DNA from: Bacteroidales bacterium
GTDB taxonomy: Bacteria; Bacteroidota; Bacteroidia; Bacteroidales; Muribaculaceae
DNA: 64,000 bases
Assembly (NCBI GenBank): GCA_004557565.1
Contig: SFGS01000020.1
Location: 1 to 64,000, forward strand
Direction: 5' to 3'
Both the position numbers and the translations under genes were made by a program. Numbering within the stretch: the stretch's first letter is position 1; each line of letters starts with the position of its first letter. Of this stretch, positions 17,650 to 26,618 are shown piece after piece. The notes beneath the pieces were generated by a model. It did no database searches. It saw nothing but the letters and a program-made list of their open reading frames with translations, and was not told where the DNA came from.

Positions 17650-19170
17650 TTAAAGAACATTCTTAATAGCGTCAACTACAGGGAGGAAACTATCGCGAAT
17701 GATGTCGCCGAAAAAGTTAGGGAAGCAACCGATAGCCGCCACAGAGCAGATGAGCACAGTGGTGCTGAAACGCTCATACCATACAGCGTCGGTGAGCTCG
17801 CGGTGATGCTCGTTTTGAACCTCACCAAAGAGCAGCTTGCCTACGACACGCAAGATGTAAACCGCAGTAATCACGATTGATGCGCAAGCAGCCACGGTGA
17901 ACACGCGATGGAGCAAACCAGCCTCTTGGAACGAACCGAAGAAGATGGTCATTTCGGCAGCGAAACCGCTCAAACCTGGCAAACCAAGCGAAGCCAAACC
18001 TGCAATCACATAACCTACACCAAGGTAAGGCATGATGTGCATCATACCGCCCATGTCGCGAATGTCGCGGGTGTGGGTACGACCGTAAATCTGACCGATG
18101 AGGGCGAAGAAGAGTGCTGTCATCAAACCGTGAGAAAGCATTTGGAGCACAGCACCAGTCATAGCAGTCTGGTTATACATCAAAATTGCGAAAAGCACCA
18201 TACCACAGTGGCTCACTGATGAGTAAGCGTTGATATACTTGAGGTCGGTCTGCACACATGCGCTGAACGCACCATACACGATGCTGATACCAGTGAGTGT
18301 GAGGAAAATCCAACCGAGTTCGGTAGCGGCGTAAGGCATCAAGTAGATAGCGATACGGAAGCAACCGTAACCACCAAGCTTCATCAACACACCTGCGTGG
18401 AGCATCGACACTGCTGTAGGGGCTGATGCGTGACCATCAGGCGACCAAGTGTGGAATGGGAACATAGCACCAAGAACACCGAAACCAACGAACGCCATTG
18501 GGAAGAGGTAGAGTTGCCATTCGTGAGGAATGGCATTGTTCTGAGCCACTTCGAGGAGGTTCATGGTGAGGTTGCCATCGGCAGAAGAATGATAGTAGAT
18601 ACCGAGAATGCTGAGCATCAGGAATGCAGAGCCACCCATCAGCATCAATGTAAGTTTCATTGCAGAGTAGTTCTTGTTGCCCGAACCCCATACACCGATA
18701 AGGAGGTACATAGGAATAAGAGCCACCTCGTAGAACATAAACATGGTGAAGAGGTCAACAGAGATGAAGAAGCCAAACACACCAATAGAGAGGAGGAAGA
18801 ACCACATGAAGAACTGGCGAGGCAGCGGGTTGATTTCCCATGATGCAAACACACCGGCAAACACGATGAACGCAGAAAGCAGAATCATCACCACCGAAAC
18901 GCCATCGACGCCAAGCGCCAGATTAATATTCAGAGGGGCATACCAGCACCAGCTGTCGGTAAGAAGCATTTGAGCATCGTTACCGGCACCGCGCTCTTGC
19001 AAGAAGTAAACCACCAGATAAACGGCCATAGCCACCAGCACAGTGGCACCTGTAGCAGCAACGGTTCTAATCGCCTTGATGCCCTTGTTTTGACAAAGAG
19101 CCAGTCCCAGAAGAGTAAGGAGTGGGACAATTACGAAATAAATTAATATATTATCGAAAATCATAATCAA
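17650..19170 (-). CDS. nuoM: NADH-quinone oxidoreductase subunit M
   Basis: 506 residues, antiporter-like membrane subunit of complex I. Visible family motifs are FFISVDLFTMFMFYEVALIPMYLLIG (the conserved glutamate helix, here quoted in part as FMFYEVALIPMYLLIG), FPFHTWSPDGHASAPTAVSM and SSVSHCGMVLFAI, then LPGLSGFAAEMTIFFGSF. It moves protons through the membrane arm. It lies 22 bp after nuoL and 36 bp before nuoN on the same strand. A start six bases later (second Met) is possible. Confidence 0.95.
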   Translation of the reverse strand: MIMIFDNILIYFVIVPLLTLLGLALCQNKGIKAIRTVAATGATVLVAMAVYLVVYFLQERGAGNDAQMLLTDSWCWYAPLNINLALGVDGVSVVMILLSAFIVFAGVFASWEINPLPRQFFMWFFLLSIGVFGFFISVDLFTMFMFYEVALIPMYLLIGVWGSGNKNYSAMKLTLMLMGGSAFLMLSILGIYYHSSADGNLTMNLLEVAQNNAIPHEWQLYLFPMAFVGFGVLGAMFPFHTWSPDGHASAPTAVSMLHAGVLMKLGGYGCFRIAIYLMPYAATELGWIFLTLTGISIVYGAFSACVQTDLKYINAYSSVSHCGMVLFAILMYNQTAMTGAVLQMLSHGLMTALFFALIGQIYGRTHTRDIRDMGGMMHIMPYLGVGYVIAGLASLGLPGLSGFAAEMTIFFGSFQEAGLLHRVFTVAACASIVITAVYILRVVGKLLFGEVQNEHHRELTDAVWYERFSTTVLICSVAAIGCFPNFFGDIIRDSFLPVVDAIKNVL

Positions 19171-19191
19171 TTTAAATTAAAGAACCATTGT

Positions 19192-21183
19192 TTAGATGAG
19201 TACACACGCCATAGTCACCACAGCAAGGAGAAGGGCTCCCATAAGGTAAACATATACATAGCTTTGAACATTGCCCGATTGCAAACGGCGAATTGCGAAG
19301 CTGCAACTGTTGGTGAGGTCGGCAAGCAGATTGAAGAAACCGTCGATGCAGTGGCGGTCGAACCATGCGATAGGTTTGCAAATCTTTTGGAAAATCACCT
19401 TATGGGTAAGGAACTGATAGAACTCGTCCATGTAGAAACGGCGATATGCTGCCTCCCACAAGCCGCTGCAAGCATTCTTCATGCGAGTTGGAAGCGGATT
19501 TTCCTTATAGTAGAGCTTGAATGCGAAACCAATGCCCACGAGAGCAACGCACACACTTGAGATAGCCACAGTCCAGTTGGTGTGGGTGTGGAGCGCATGA
19601 CCGTCAACGGTCACGAGTTCACCGAATGGCACCAAACCGCAGACCACAGAGATGGCAGAGAGCGCAATAAGAGGCAAACTCATGGTCCAAGGACCTTCAT
19701 GTGGGTGTGCATGGCCTTCATGCACTTCGTGTTCCTTCCAGTGGAAGATGAGGAAGTAGATACGGAACATGTAGAACGCTGTCATACCTGCTACCATCGA
19801 CATCCACAAGCCCCAAACGGTGCCCTTTTCGTAGCAAGCCACCAAGATTTCGTCCTTAGAGAAGAAACCTGCAAATGGAGGAATACCAGAAATTGCCAAG
19901 CAACCGATAAGGAATGCGATATTGCTGATAGGCATGTATTTGCGCAAACCGTGCATAGCACTGTTTTCATTGCTGTGAACAGCGTGAATCACTGCACCGG
20001 CAACGAGGAAGAGCAATGCCTTGAACATTGCGTGAGTGAAGAGGTGGAACATTGAAGCCATGTAGCCAAGACCGCCTTCTTCGCCTACGCCAGCCGCGGT
20101 GCTCACACCGAGGGCTGTCATCATGTAAGCAATTTGAGAGAGTGTGGAGAATGCGAGCGCACGCTTGATGTCGCTCTGCACACAAGCCACTGCAGCAGCG
20201 TAGAATGCTGTGAAAGCACCAGTCACTGCCACCACGTTGATAGCCACGTCGCAAATCACATAGAGTGGGAACAGACGAGCCACCAAGAACACACCTGCCA
20301 CAACCATGGTAGCAGCGTGAATCAACGCTGATACTGGGGTTGGGCCCTCCATTGCGTCGGGGAGCCAGATGTGGAGTGGGTACATTGCCGATTTACCAGC
20401 GCCACCGATAAAGATGCAAATCAGTGAGAGTGGCAAAGCAGGAATACCGAAGAACTCAACAGCGCCAAGCTGTGAAGCGATGGTTTCGGGATTGCTGAGC
20501 AATGTGGAGAAGCTCAATGCGCTACCGCCTTCAGGCACAAGATTAGTGAGAGTGCTGACAGCAAAGCCGAGCACAATCACACCAAAGAGGAAGAAGAAGT
20601 CGGCCAAACGAGTGACGATAAACGCCTTCTTCGACGCGTGGATAGCCGCAGGTGAGCTATAATAGAATCCGATGAGCAGGTAAGATGAAACACCCACCAT
20701 TTCAAAGAATACGAAAATCTGGAAAATGTTGGTGGCAACCACCATACCGAGCATTGAGAATGTGAACAATGCAAGGAAAGCATAATAACGTTGGAAACCC
20801 TTTTCAGCATTACCGTCGTGGTCGCTCATATAGCCCAAGCTATAGAGGTGCACGAAGAATGAGATAGTAGTAATCACAATAAGCATCATCGCCGCGATTG
20901 GGTCGAGTTCGAAGCCAATGTTGGCCATCACCTTATCACCAAGGTTAAGCCAGCTCCAATCAGCCACGATTATGGTTTGACGAACACCATCGACGATTTG
21001 ACCCTGACCTGTTCCAAAGAAGTAGGTGAGCGCCAAGCCATAAGCCAAGACAGTGGTCACACCCTGTCCGATTACGCCAAGCACACCGGTCAGCTTTCGG
21101 CCCATCTTCACACCGGCAAGTCCCAAGAAAAGGAACATAAACAGTGGCAGGGCTACAACTGCAATAGTAAGATTAAAATCCAT
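19192..21183 (-). CDS. nuoL: NADH-quinone oxidoreductase subunit L
   Basis: 663 residues, the largest antiporter-like subunit, with the long C-terminal lateral helix. Motifs: FVFFEMVGVSSYLLIGFYY, KSAMYPLHIWLPDAMEGPTP, ALIHAATMVVAGVFLVARL and SGIPPFAGFFSKDEIL. A His/Glu-rich loop (HWKEHEVHEGHAHPHEGPW) lies near 485-503. It is distal in the proton-pumping arm. The start is 5 bp after the nuoK stop, so translation is probably coupled. Confidence 0.96.
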   Translation of the reverse strand: MDFNLTIAVVALPLFMFLFLGLAGVKMGRKLTGVLGVIGQGVTTVLAYGLALTYFFGTGQGQIVDGVRQTIIVADWSWLNLGDKVMANIGFELDPIAAMMLIVITTISFFVHLYSLGYMSDHDGNAEKGFQRYYAFLALFTFSMLGMVVATNIFQIFVFFEMVGVSSYLLIGFYYSSPAAIHASKKAFIVTRLADFFFLFGVIVLGFAVSTLTNLVPEGGSALSFSTLLSNPETIASQLGAVEFFGIPALPLSLICIFIGGAGKSAMYPLHIWLPDAMEGPTPVSALIHAATMVVAGVFLVARLFPLYVICDVAINVVAVTGAFTAFYAAAVACVQSDIKRALAFSTLSQIAYMMTALGVSTAAGVGEEGGLGYMASMFHLFTHAMFKALLFLVAGAVIHAVHSNENSAMHGLRKYMPISNIAFLIGCLAISGIPPFAGFFSKDEILVACYEKGTVWGLWMSMVAGMTAFYMFRIYFLIFHWKEHEVHEGHAHPHEGPWTMSLPLIALSAISVVCGLVPFGELVTVDGHALHTHTNWTVAISSVCVALVGIGFAFKLYYKENPLPTRMKNACSGLWEAAYRRFYMDEFYQFLTHKVIFQKICKPIAWFDRHCIDGFFNLLADLTNSCSFAIRRLQSGNVQSYVYVYLMGALLLAVVTMACVLI

Positions 21184-21188
21184 AATTC

Positions 21189-21503
21189 TTAGAACTTCAA
21201 TTTAGAGATTTGATTAATGTCCACCTTCTTGGCAATGCGGAACACATTGATTACGATGGCCAGTGCAATGGCTGTTTCGGCTGCCGCAATGGCAATCGCA
21301 AACAGGGCAAAGAACATACCGTCCATCTGATCAGGGAACAAATATCGGTTAAACACAGCAAAATTAATATCCACAGAGTTGAGCATTAACTCAAGTGAAA
21401 TCAAAATTGCAATCATATTCTTACGGGTAATGAAACCGTAGATGCCACAGCCAAACATAATGAGGCTGGGAACAAGATACATTAAAATATTGATATCCAT
21501 CAT
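21189..21503 (-). CDS. nuoK: NADH-quinone oxidoreductase subunit K
   Basis: 104 residues with three hydrophobic helices. The conserved buried glutamate is in LISLELMLNSVDINF; a second acidic/Glu-Thr segment AAAETAIALAIV follows in helix 3, both needed for proton transfer in the family. It sits 14 bp after nuoJ and 5 bp before nuoL. Length is as expected. Confidence 0.95.
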   Translation of the reverse strand: MMDINILMYLVPSLIMFGCGIYGFITRKNMIAILISLELMLNSVDINFAVFNRYLFPDQMDGMFFALFAIAIAAAETAIALAIVINVFRIAKKVDINQISKLKF

Positions 21504-21517
21504 TTCCTCCTCCTACA

Positions 21518-22033
21518 TTAACGACGGCGTGCAACCACTACACCACCAATAATACATGCTAATAACAACACACTCACAGCCTCAAACGGAAGCAAGAGAC
21601 CGAATTTATCACTGTTGAGCAAAGCCTTACCAATCTGCTCGATGCTGTAGTCGCCTGCTGGCAACAGCTTCTGAACGCAGAATTGACCATAGCTAAACAA
21701 TGCGTAGCCACACACGGCTACACCGGCAACGGCTGCCGACAGTCCTAACGCGCGCTTCTCTGAAGTGAGAGGCTCAGATTCCTTGCCAGGCTTATGCGTA
21801 AGCATGATAGCAAACACAAACAGCACAAGAATACCTCCCGCGTAAACGGCAATTTGCACGGCACCCAAAAACTCGAAATCGAGCTGGAAATAAACGAATG
21901 CAGTGGCAAAGAGCACAAACAGCAGGTAAGTAGCCGCACGTAAAATCTTACGAGTAGTGACCGCCAGTACCGAGAACACGATAATTGCAAGCGCAATTAT
22001 GAAATACAAAATAATATTTCCTACTGAATCCAT
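21518..22033 (-). CDS. nuoJ: NADH-quinone oxidoreductase subunit J
   Basis: 171 residues with about five membrane helices. The central helix AVQIAVYAGGILVLFVFAIML is the conserved NuoJ pi-bulge helix. The C-terminus (FEAVSVLLLACIIGGVVVARR) is typical. The start lies 2 bp after the nuoI stop, so the two are tightly coupled. Confidence 0.94.
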   Translation of the reverse strand: MDSVGNIILYFIIALAIIVFSVLAVTTRKILRAATYLLFVLFATAFVYFQLDFEFLGAVQIAVYAGGILVLFVFAIMLTHKPGKESEPLTSEKRALGLSAAVAGVAVCGYALFSYGQFCVQKLLPAGDYSIEQIGKALLNSDKFGLLLPFEAVSVLLLACIIGGVVVARRR

Positions 22034-22035
22034 GT

Positions 22036-22626
22036 TTATTTGTTTTCTTTATTTTCTGATTTGTTTTCTGGTGCCTCGGCACTTGGAGCTGTGGCAGCAG
22101 GCTTGGTAGCCTCGTCCGCCTTTTGTGCTGGAGCAGGGGCGGCTGGCTTAGCTACTGGAGCAGGAGCTGGTTTCTCCTTTTCGGGGAGATAGTTCAATTG
22201 CTTAATCAACGCTTCACGGCGGAACACCGATTGTTCGAAGTCGTTGCTGAACTCGATAGCCTTGAAAGGACAAGAGAGTACGCAGAGGTCGCAGAAAGTG
22301 CAGCTTCCGAGGTCGTACATATATTTTTCGAGTTTCATTTTCTTCTTGCCATTAGGCAAGTCCACCATCTTGGTGGTGATTTGGATAGTTCCGTTGGGGC
22401 AGTTGCGTTCACACGTTTTGCATCCCGTACACTTGTGATAACCCTCCTCATCATAAACAAACTGTAGAGTGGCCCTAAACCTTTCTGAGATTTGCAAAGT
22501 ATCTCGGTTTTCGGGGTACTGTTCAGTAACTTTTTTGGTCACGAGTTCCTTACCCGTCACCTCCATACCCTTTATCAGGCTGTAAAGACCCTTAAAAAGA
22601 GAAGAAAAATACTCCTTAATGCTCAT
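22036..22626 (-). CDS. nuoI: NADH-quinone oxidoreductase subunit I (two 4Fe-4S clusters)
   Basis: 196 residues. Two ferredoxin motifs, CTGCKTCERNCP and CTFCDLCVLSCP, bind the N6a and N6b clusters that carry electrons to the N2 cluster. After the ferredoxin core (about residue 145) comes an unusual 45-residue tail rich in Pro, Ala, Lys and Glu (EKPAPAPVAKPAAPAP), probably disordered. The gene follows atpG rather than nuoH: a 120-bp gap with a hairpin and a possible promoter separates it from the ATP synthase genes. Confidence 0.95.
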   Translation of the reverse strand: MSIKEYFSSLFKGLYSLIKGMEVTGKELVTKKVTEQYPENRDTLQISERFRATLQFVYDEEGYHKCTGCKTCERNCPNGTIQITTKMVDLPNGKKKMKLEKYMYDLGSCTFCDLCVLSCPFKAIEFSNDFEQSVFRREALIKQLNYLPEKEKPAPAPVAKPAAPAPAQKADEATKPAATAPSAEAPENKSENKENK

Positions 22627-22645
22627 AAGTAATATAAGTCAATAT

Positions 22646-22653
22646 CAAATCTA
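22646..22653 (-). promoter_or_regulatory. Possible -7 element before nuoI
   Basis: TAGATTTG on the minus strand, 20 bp before the nuoI start, matches TAnnTTTG, but no TTG is found at the right distance upstream. It may give nuoI-nuoN some independent transcription. Confidence 0.3.
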
Positions 22654-22689
22654 TATCCTATACCGCTCTGTTCTTATTAGAAATTGGAC

Positions 22690-22720
22690 CTATCCCCGAC
22701 CGGTATAGTATCGGGGATAG
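22690..22720 (-). terminator. Hairpin at the atpG-nuoI junction
   Basis: A perfect 10-bp GC-rich stem (22690-22699 with 22711-22720) with an 11-nt loop lies 27 bp after the atpG stop. On the minus strand only weakly T-rich sequence follows (GTCCAATTTC). It may be a partial terminator, an RNA-processing site or an mRNA stabiliser at the ATP synthase/complex I boundary. Confidence 0.5.
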
Positions 22721-22746
22721 CCCATAGTTTACAAGTATCTTTTCTG

Positions 22747-23634
22747 TTAGCGTTCCACCTGACCGCCCAAGATGTCGAGCAGCTCGGTAGTGATGCCCTG
22801 CTGGCGGAGCTTGTTATACTCAAGATTGAGTTCTTCAAGCAGTTCCTTAGCATTGTCGCTCGCAGTCTGCATAGCCATCACACGCGAAGCCTGCTCCGAG
22901 GCACAGCTTTCGGTGAACACTTCCTGCATCATTGAGCGGATGTAGAGAGGCAACACGCTATTGAAAATCGAGTTTGCGTCGGGTTCGAAGATGCATGGCT
23001 GGTTAGCCGCCTTCTTATCGGCGGTAGCCGCAAGCGCCTCGTAGCTCACTGGCAACATTTGGTCGCAAGTGGCAATTTGGCGGCTTGTGCTCTTGAAGTG
23101 CATGTACACGAGGTCCACCTGGTCGAAAGTGCCATCGAGGAAACTGGTGCGCAGCATGTCGGTGAAATCGTGAAGCTGGTCGCTATTGCTGCGAGTGTTC
23201 ACGTTAGGCACATCAAGCACCTTGAATTGTGGATTCTTCACCGAATGAAGAGCCTTTGCAATCTTTTTGCCGACGGGAATAATCGTTATAGCAACATCCT
23301 TGCCGAATTTGTTCTGAGTTGCACGAACGGTTTCGAGCAAAAACTTACCTACATAGATATTGAAGGCACCACAGAGGCCATCGTCGGAGCCAAATGCCAC
23401 CAACGCCACCTTCTTCACCTCGCGCACATTGATCAGTGGCGATGAATACTCCACATCGGTAGCCAGCAAGTGACCAATCACGCTTTGCACCATGTTGCGG
23501 TAAGGCAACAGACGCTGCAGCTGAGCGGTGAACTTGTGCATCTTGGCTGACGAAATCATCTTCATCGCACTCGTGGTTTTCTGAGTGGACGAGACTGAGC
23601 CAATTCTACTTTTGAGTTCTCGTAATGTTGACAT
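22747..23634 (-). CDS. atpG: F1Fo ATP synthase subunit gamma
   Basis: 295 residues; the central rotor shaft of F1. The conserved ends are visible: MSTLRELKSRIGSVSSTQKTTSAMKMISSAKM at the N-terminus (quoted motif STQKTTSAMKMISSAK) and ASRVMAMQTASDNAKELLEELNL at the C-terminus (motif MAMQTASDNA), which form the coiled coil inside alpha3beta3. It is the last ATP synthase gene, 46 bp after atpA, before nuoI. Confidence 0.95.
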   Translation of the reverse strand: MSTLRELKSRIGSVSSTQKTTSAMKMISSAKMHKFTAQLQRLLPYRNMVQSVIGHLLATDVEYSSPLINVREVKKVALVAFGSDDGLCGAFNIYVGKFLLETVRATQNKFGKDVAITIIPVGKKIAKALHSVKNPQFKVLDVPNVNTRSNSDQLHDFTDMLRTSFLDGTFDQVDLVYMHFKSTSRQIATCDQMLPVSYEALAATADKKAANQPCIFEPDANSIFNSVLPLYIRSMMQEVFTESCASEQASRVMAMQTASDNAKELLEELNLEYNKLRQQGITTELLDILGGQVER

Positions 23635-23680
23635 ATAATTGTTTATTCTCCTTAATCAAATGCCAATCCGAACGCACGGA

Positions 23681-25258
23681 TTAAGCTGTGTATTTACCTG
23701 CGATTTCAAGTGCCGCTGCCTTGAGCTTGGTTTGCACATCATCGTCAATCTTGCCACTCTTGAGCACATCGAGCACATCGGCTTGATGCTTAGCGTGGAG
23801 ATATTGGATGAAGAGCTTTTCAAACTCAGAAACCTTGTCGATAGGCACATTTTCGAGCAAGCCGTTCACACCGCAGTAGATCACTGCCACCTGTTCTTCC
23901 ACAGCCACTGGTTCGTATTGTGGCTGCACGAGCAGGCGTTCGTTCTTGCGACCGGTGTCGATGGTGCGAGCGGTCACAGGGTCGATGTCGCCACCGAATT
24001 TGGTGAACGATTCAAGTTCGCGGAACTGTGCTTGTGCAATCTTAAGCGTACCGGCCACCTTCTTCATACACTTGATTTGTGCGTTACCGCCCACACGCGA
24101 TACCGAGATACCCACATTCACTGCAGGACGGATACCGTTGTTGAACAGTGCCGACTCAAGGTAAATCTGACCGTCGGTAATTGAAATCACGTTAGTAGGA
24201 ATGTAGGCCGAAACGTCGCCTGCCTGAGTTTCGATAATAGGCAGTGCGGTGAGTGAACCACCACCCTTCACCATAGGCTTGAGCACTTCGGGAAGGTCGT
24301 TCATTGCGACAGCCACTTCCTGGTTGTCGTTGATTTTTGCGGCGCGCTCCAAAAGGCGGCTGTGCAGGTAGAAAATATCACCTGGATAAGCCTCACGACC
24401 AGAAGGACGCTTCAAAATCAAAGAAATTTCACGATATGCAACGGCTTGCTTCGACAAGTCGTCGTACACAACGAGTGCATCGCGGCCTGAATCGCGGAAG
24501 AACTCGCCGATAGCGGCACCAGCGAATGGTGCGTAATAGCGCATGGCGGCAGAGTCGGCAGCAGTAGCAGCCACCACGATTGAATATGGCATAGCACCAT
24601 TCTGAGTGAGCTCATTTACGAGCGCAGCCACAGTAGATGCCTTCTGACCGATAGCCACATAGATGCAATATACAGGCTTTCCAGCCTCGTATCCTGCTTT
24701 TTGGTTGATTATAGTGTCGAGAGCGATAGCAGTTTTACCAATCTGACGGTCGCCAATGATAAGCTCGCGCTGACCGCGACCGATTGGAATCATCGAGTCG
24801 ATTGCCTTCAAGCCGGTTTGCAAAGGCTGATTCACTGGCTGACGGAAAATCACACCAGGAGCCTTGCGTTCGAGTGGCAAGCGGAACAATTCGCCGTCGA
24901 TGGGTCCTTTACCGTCGATAGGCTCACCCAGCACGTTGATTACACGGCCGAGCAGACCTTCACCCACGGGGATAGAGGCGATTTGACCAGTGCGGGTCAC
25001 TTTCATGCCCTCCTTCACTGAATCCACCTTATCCATAAGGATAACACCTACATTGCTCTCTTCGAGGTTCATCGCAACGCCGGTCACACCGTTTTCGAAC
25101 TCAACGAGCTCGTTGGCCTCTACATTGTCGAGACCGTAAACGTGTGCCACGCCGTCGCCCACTTCGAGCACTGTACCAACTTCCTCAAACGACACTTTCT
25201 GCTGAACGTCGCTGAGTTGCTGTTTCAGTATTTCAGATATTTCACTTGGGTTTATCAT
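23681..25258 (-). CDS. atpA: F1Fo ATP synthase subunit alpha
   Basis: 525 residues. The regulatory nucleotide-binding subunit of F1: P-loop GDRQIGKTAIA, VYVAIGQK, the alpha/beta signature region (PAVNVGISVSRVGG) and the N-terminal barrel (VGTVLEVGDGVAHVYGL). Length is normal. It follows atpH by 7 bp, so it is co-translated within the atp cluster. Confidence 0.97.
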   Translation of the reverse strand: MINPSEISEILKQQLSDVQQKVSFEEVGTVLEVGDGVAHVYGLDNVEANELVEFENGVTGVAMNLEESNVGVILMDKVDSVKEGMKVTRTGQIASIPVGEGLLGRVINVLGEPIDGKGPIDGELFRLPLERKAPGVIFRQPVNQPLQTGLKAIDSMIPIGRGQRELIIGDRQIGKTAIALDTIINQKAGYEAGKPVYCIYVAIGQKASTVAALVNELTQNGAMPYSIVVAATAADSAAMRYYAPFAGAAIGEFFRDSGRDALVVYDDLSKQAVAYREISLILKRPSGREAYPGDIFYLHSRLLERAAKINDNQEVAVAMNDLPEVLKPMVKGGGSLTALPIIETQAGDVSAYIPTNVISITDGQIYLESALFNNGIRPAVNVGISVSRVGGNAQIKCMKKVAGTLKIAQAQFRELESFTKFGGDIDPVTARTIDTGRKNERLLVQPQYEPVAVEEQVAVIYCGVNGLLENVPIDKVSEFEKLFIQYLHAKHQADVLDVLKSGKIDDDVQTKLKAAALEIAGKYTA

Positions 25259-25265
25259 CTCACTT

Positions 25266-25805
25266 TTAACTTAGGAGTTTTAAACGCAGTTTCTTTAATT
25301 CATTTTTAATTGATGCGTCGAGCACCATGCCATCGACATTCACCGTGAAGCCACCAATGAGGTCGGCATCGACTCTCACCGTTTGCTCCATAGTTTTGCC
25401 TCCGAGCTGACGCTTCACCACATCCATAATACCGCTGATTTCGTCGTCGCCAAGTTCAATGGCAGTGACGATTTCAACGCTGGCGATACCAAAGGCCTCG
25501 CGATAGATCTTCAAGTAAGCCATGGCCATGGAACGCAGGAAAGAGGCGCGATTCTTCTCAATAACGAGCAATATGAAATTCTCAACAGTGCTGCCGGCTT
25601 TAGCGCCAGAGGCAGTCAAGAGCACTTTTTCCTTTTCATCGACAGCGATAAACGGATTGTTGACAGCAGCCTTTAAAGCTGGCATTTCGTCGAAACTGGC
25701 GACCAGTTGCTTCATCTGGGTGTAGATTTCAGCCTGTTCTCCCTTTTCCACAGCCACCTTAAAGAGGGCTTTTGCGTATCGATTGGGAATAAGTCCGTCG
25801 TTCAT
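25266..25805 (-). CDS. atpH: F1Fo ATP synthase subunit delta
   Basis: 179 residues; the stator subunit joining F1 to the peripheral stalk. Family features are the helical N-terminal domain starting LIPNRYAKALFKVAVEKGE and the C-terminal segment ADLIGGFTVNVDGMVLDASIKNELKKLR. It lies between atpF (8-bp gap) and atpA (7-bp gap). Confidence 0.93.
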   Translation of the reverse strand: MNDGLIPNRYAKALFKVAVEKGEQAEIYTQMKQLVASFDEMPALKAAVNNPFIAVDEKEKVLLTASGAKAGSTVENFILLVIEKNRASFLRSMAMAYLKIYREAFGIASVEIVTAIELGDDEISGIMDVVKRQLGGKTMEQTVRVDADLIGGFTVNVDGMVLDASIKNELKKLRLKLLS

Positions 25806-25813
25806 ATTGCTAA

Positions 25814-26311
25814 TTAGTTTTTAGACTCTACGTCATTCAACAATTTTTCCACCAGTGAGCGTTGAGCTTTGTCGTCGGCCATATTTTGGCGCACCACTTG
25901 CTCAGCGATTTGAAGTGCGTAGGCACCCACTTCCTGGCGTAATTGCTTCTCCGATTCCTTGCGAGCTTGGTCGATAGCTACCTGAGCGGCATCAGTCACT
26001 TTCTTCGCTTCCACAGTGGCAGCAGCCTTCGCCTCCTCAATGAGTTGCGATTTCATTTTGGCTGCGTCGCGAAGTATGTCGGCTTGTTGCTTTCTTGCTT
26101 CGGCAATCACTTGGTCTGCTTCAGCCTTGGCATTGTCGAGGTGAGATTTCGCCTCTTGCGCATAAGCCACGCCCTTGTCGATCAAGTCGGCGCGTTCTTC
26201 CATCGATTTGATGATGAAAGGCCATGCATACTTTGCCAGGATGAAATAGAGGCACGCAAATGCCAAAAACATCCAGAAAACCAAGCCAAACTCAGGCTTA
26301 AACAGTTCCAT
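25814..26311 (-). CDS. atpF: F1Fo ATP synthase subunit b
   Basis: 165 residues. One N-terminal membrane helix (FGLVFWMFLAFACLYFILAKY) precedes a long charged Ala/Glu/Lys helix that forms the peripheral stalk dimer. Length and layout match the b subunit. The gene is 25 bp after atpE and 8 bp before atpH. Confidence 0.93.
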   Translation of the reverse strand: MELFKPEFGLVFWMFLAFACLYFILAKYAWPFIIKSMEERADLIDKGVAYAQEAKSHLDNAKAEADQVIAEARKQQADILRDAAKMKSQLIEEAKAAATVEAKKVTDAAQVAIDQARKESEKQLRQEVGAYALQIAEQVVRQNMADDKAQRSLVEKLLNDVESKN

Positions 26312-26336
26312 TGTTAACTATTAATTGATTTATCGA

Positions 26337-26579
26337 TTAGAGGAACAACGCAAGAATACAAACGATGAGTGCGAAGAATGCCACACCCTCGACAAGAGCG
26401 GCAATCACAATCATGTTACTACGAATATCGCCTGTTGCTTCTGGTTGACGTGCGATAGCTTCCATAGCTGCCTGACCAATTTTACCAATACCGATACCTG
26501 CTGCGATTGCTGCGATACCTGCGCCGATTGCTGCACCGAGAGCTGCGAGAGGGGCAGCTGCTAAAATCATACTTAACAT
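26337..26579 (-). CDS. atpE: F1Fo ATP synthase subunit c (proton type)
   Basis: 80 residues with two membrane helices joined by the conserved polar loop ARQPEA. The ion-binding glutamate is in ALVEGVAFFAL of helix 2. Sodium-type c rings carry a glutamine in helix 1 and E-S/T in helix 2; here the helix 1 position is hydrophobic and the glutamate is followed by glycine, which points to protons. Start MLSMILAAAP could also be the Met at residue 4. Confidence 0.94.
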   Translation of the reverse strand: MLSMILAAAPLAALGAAIGAGIAAIAAGIGIGKIGQAAMEAIARQPEATGDIRSNMIVIAALVEGVAFFALIVCILALFL

Positions 26580-26618
26580 AGTCTTTAAGTTTTAGTTGTT
26601 TGTTATTTTTTGTTTTAA

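Noticed and set aside
26337..26579. Sodium-type ATP synthase c subunit
   Set aside because: The helix-1 glutamine and the E-S/T motif of sodium rings are absent; the sequence is of proton type.
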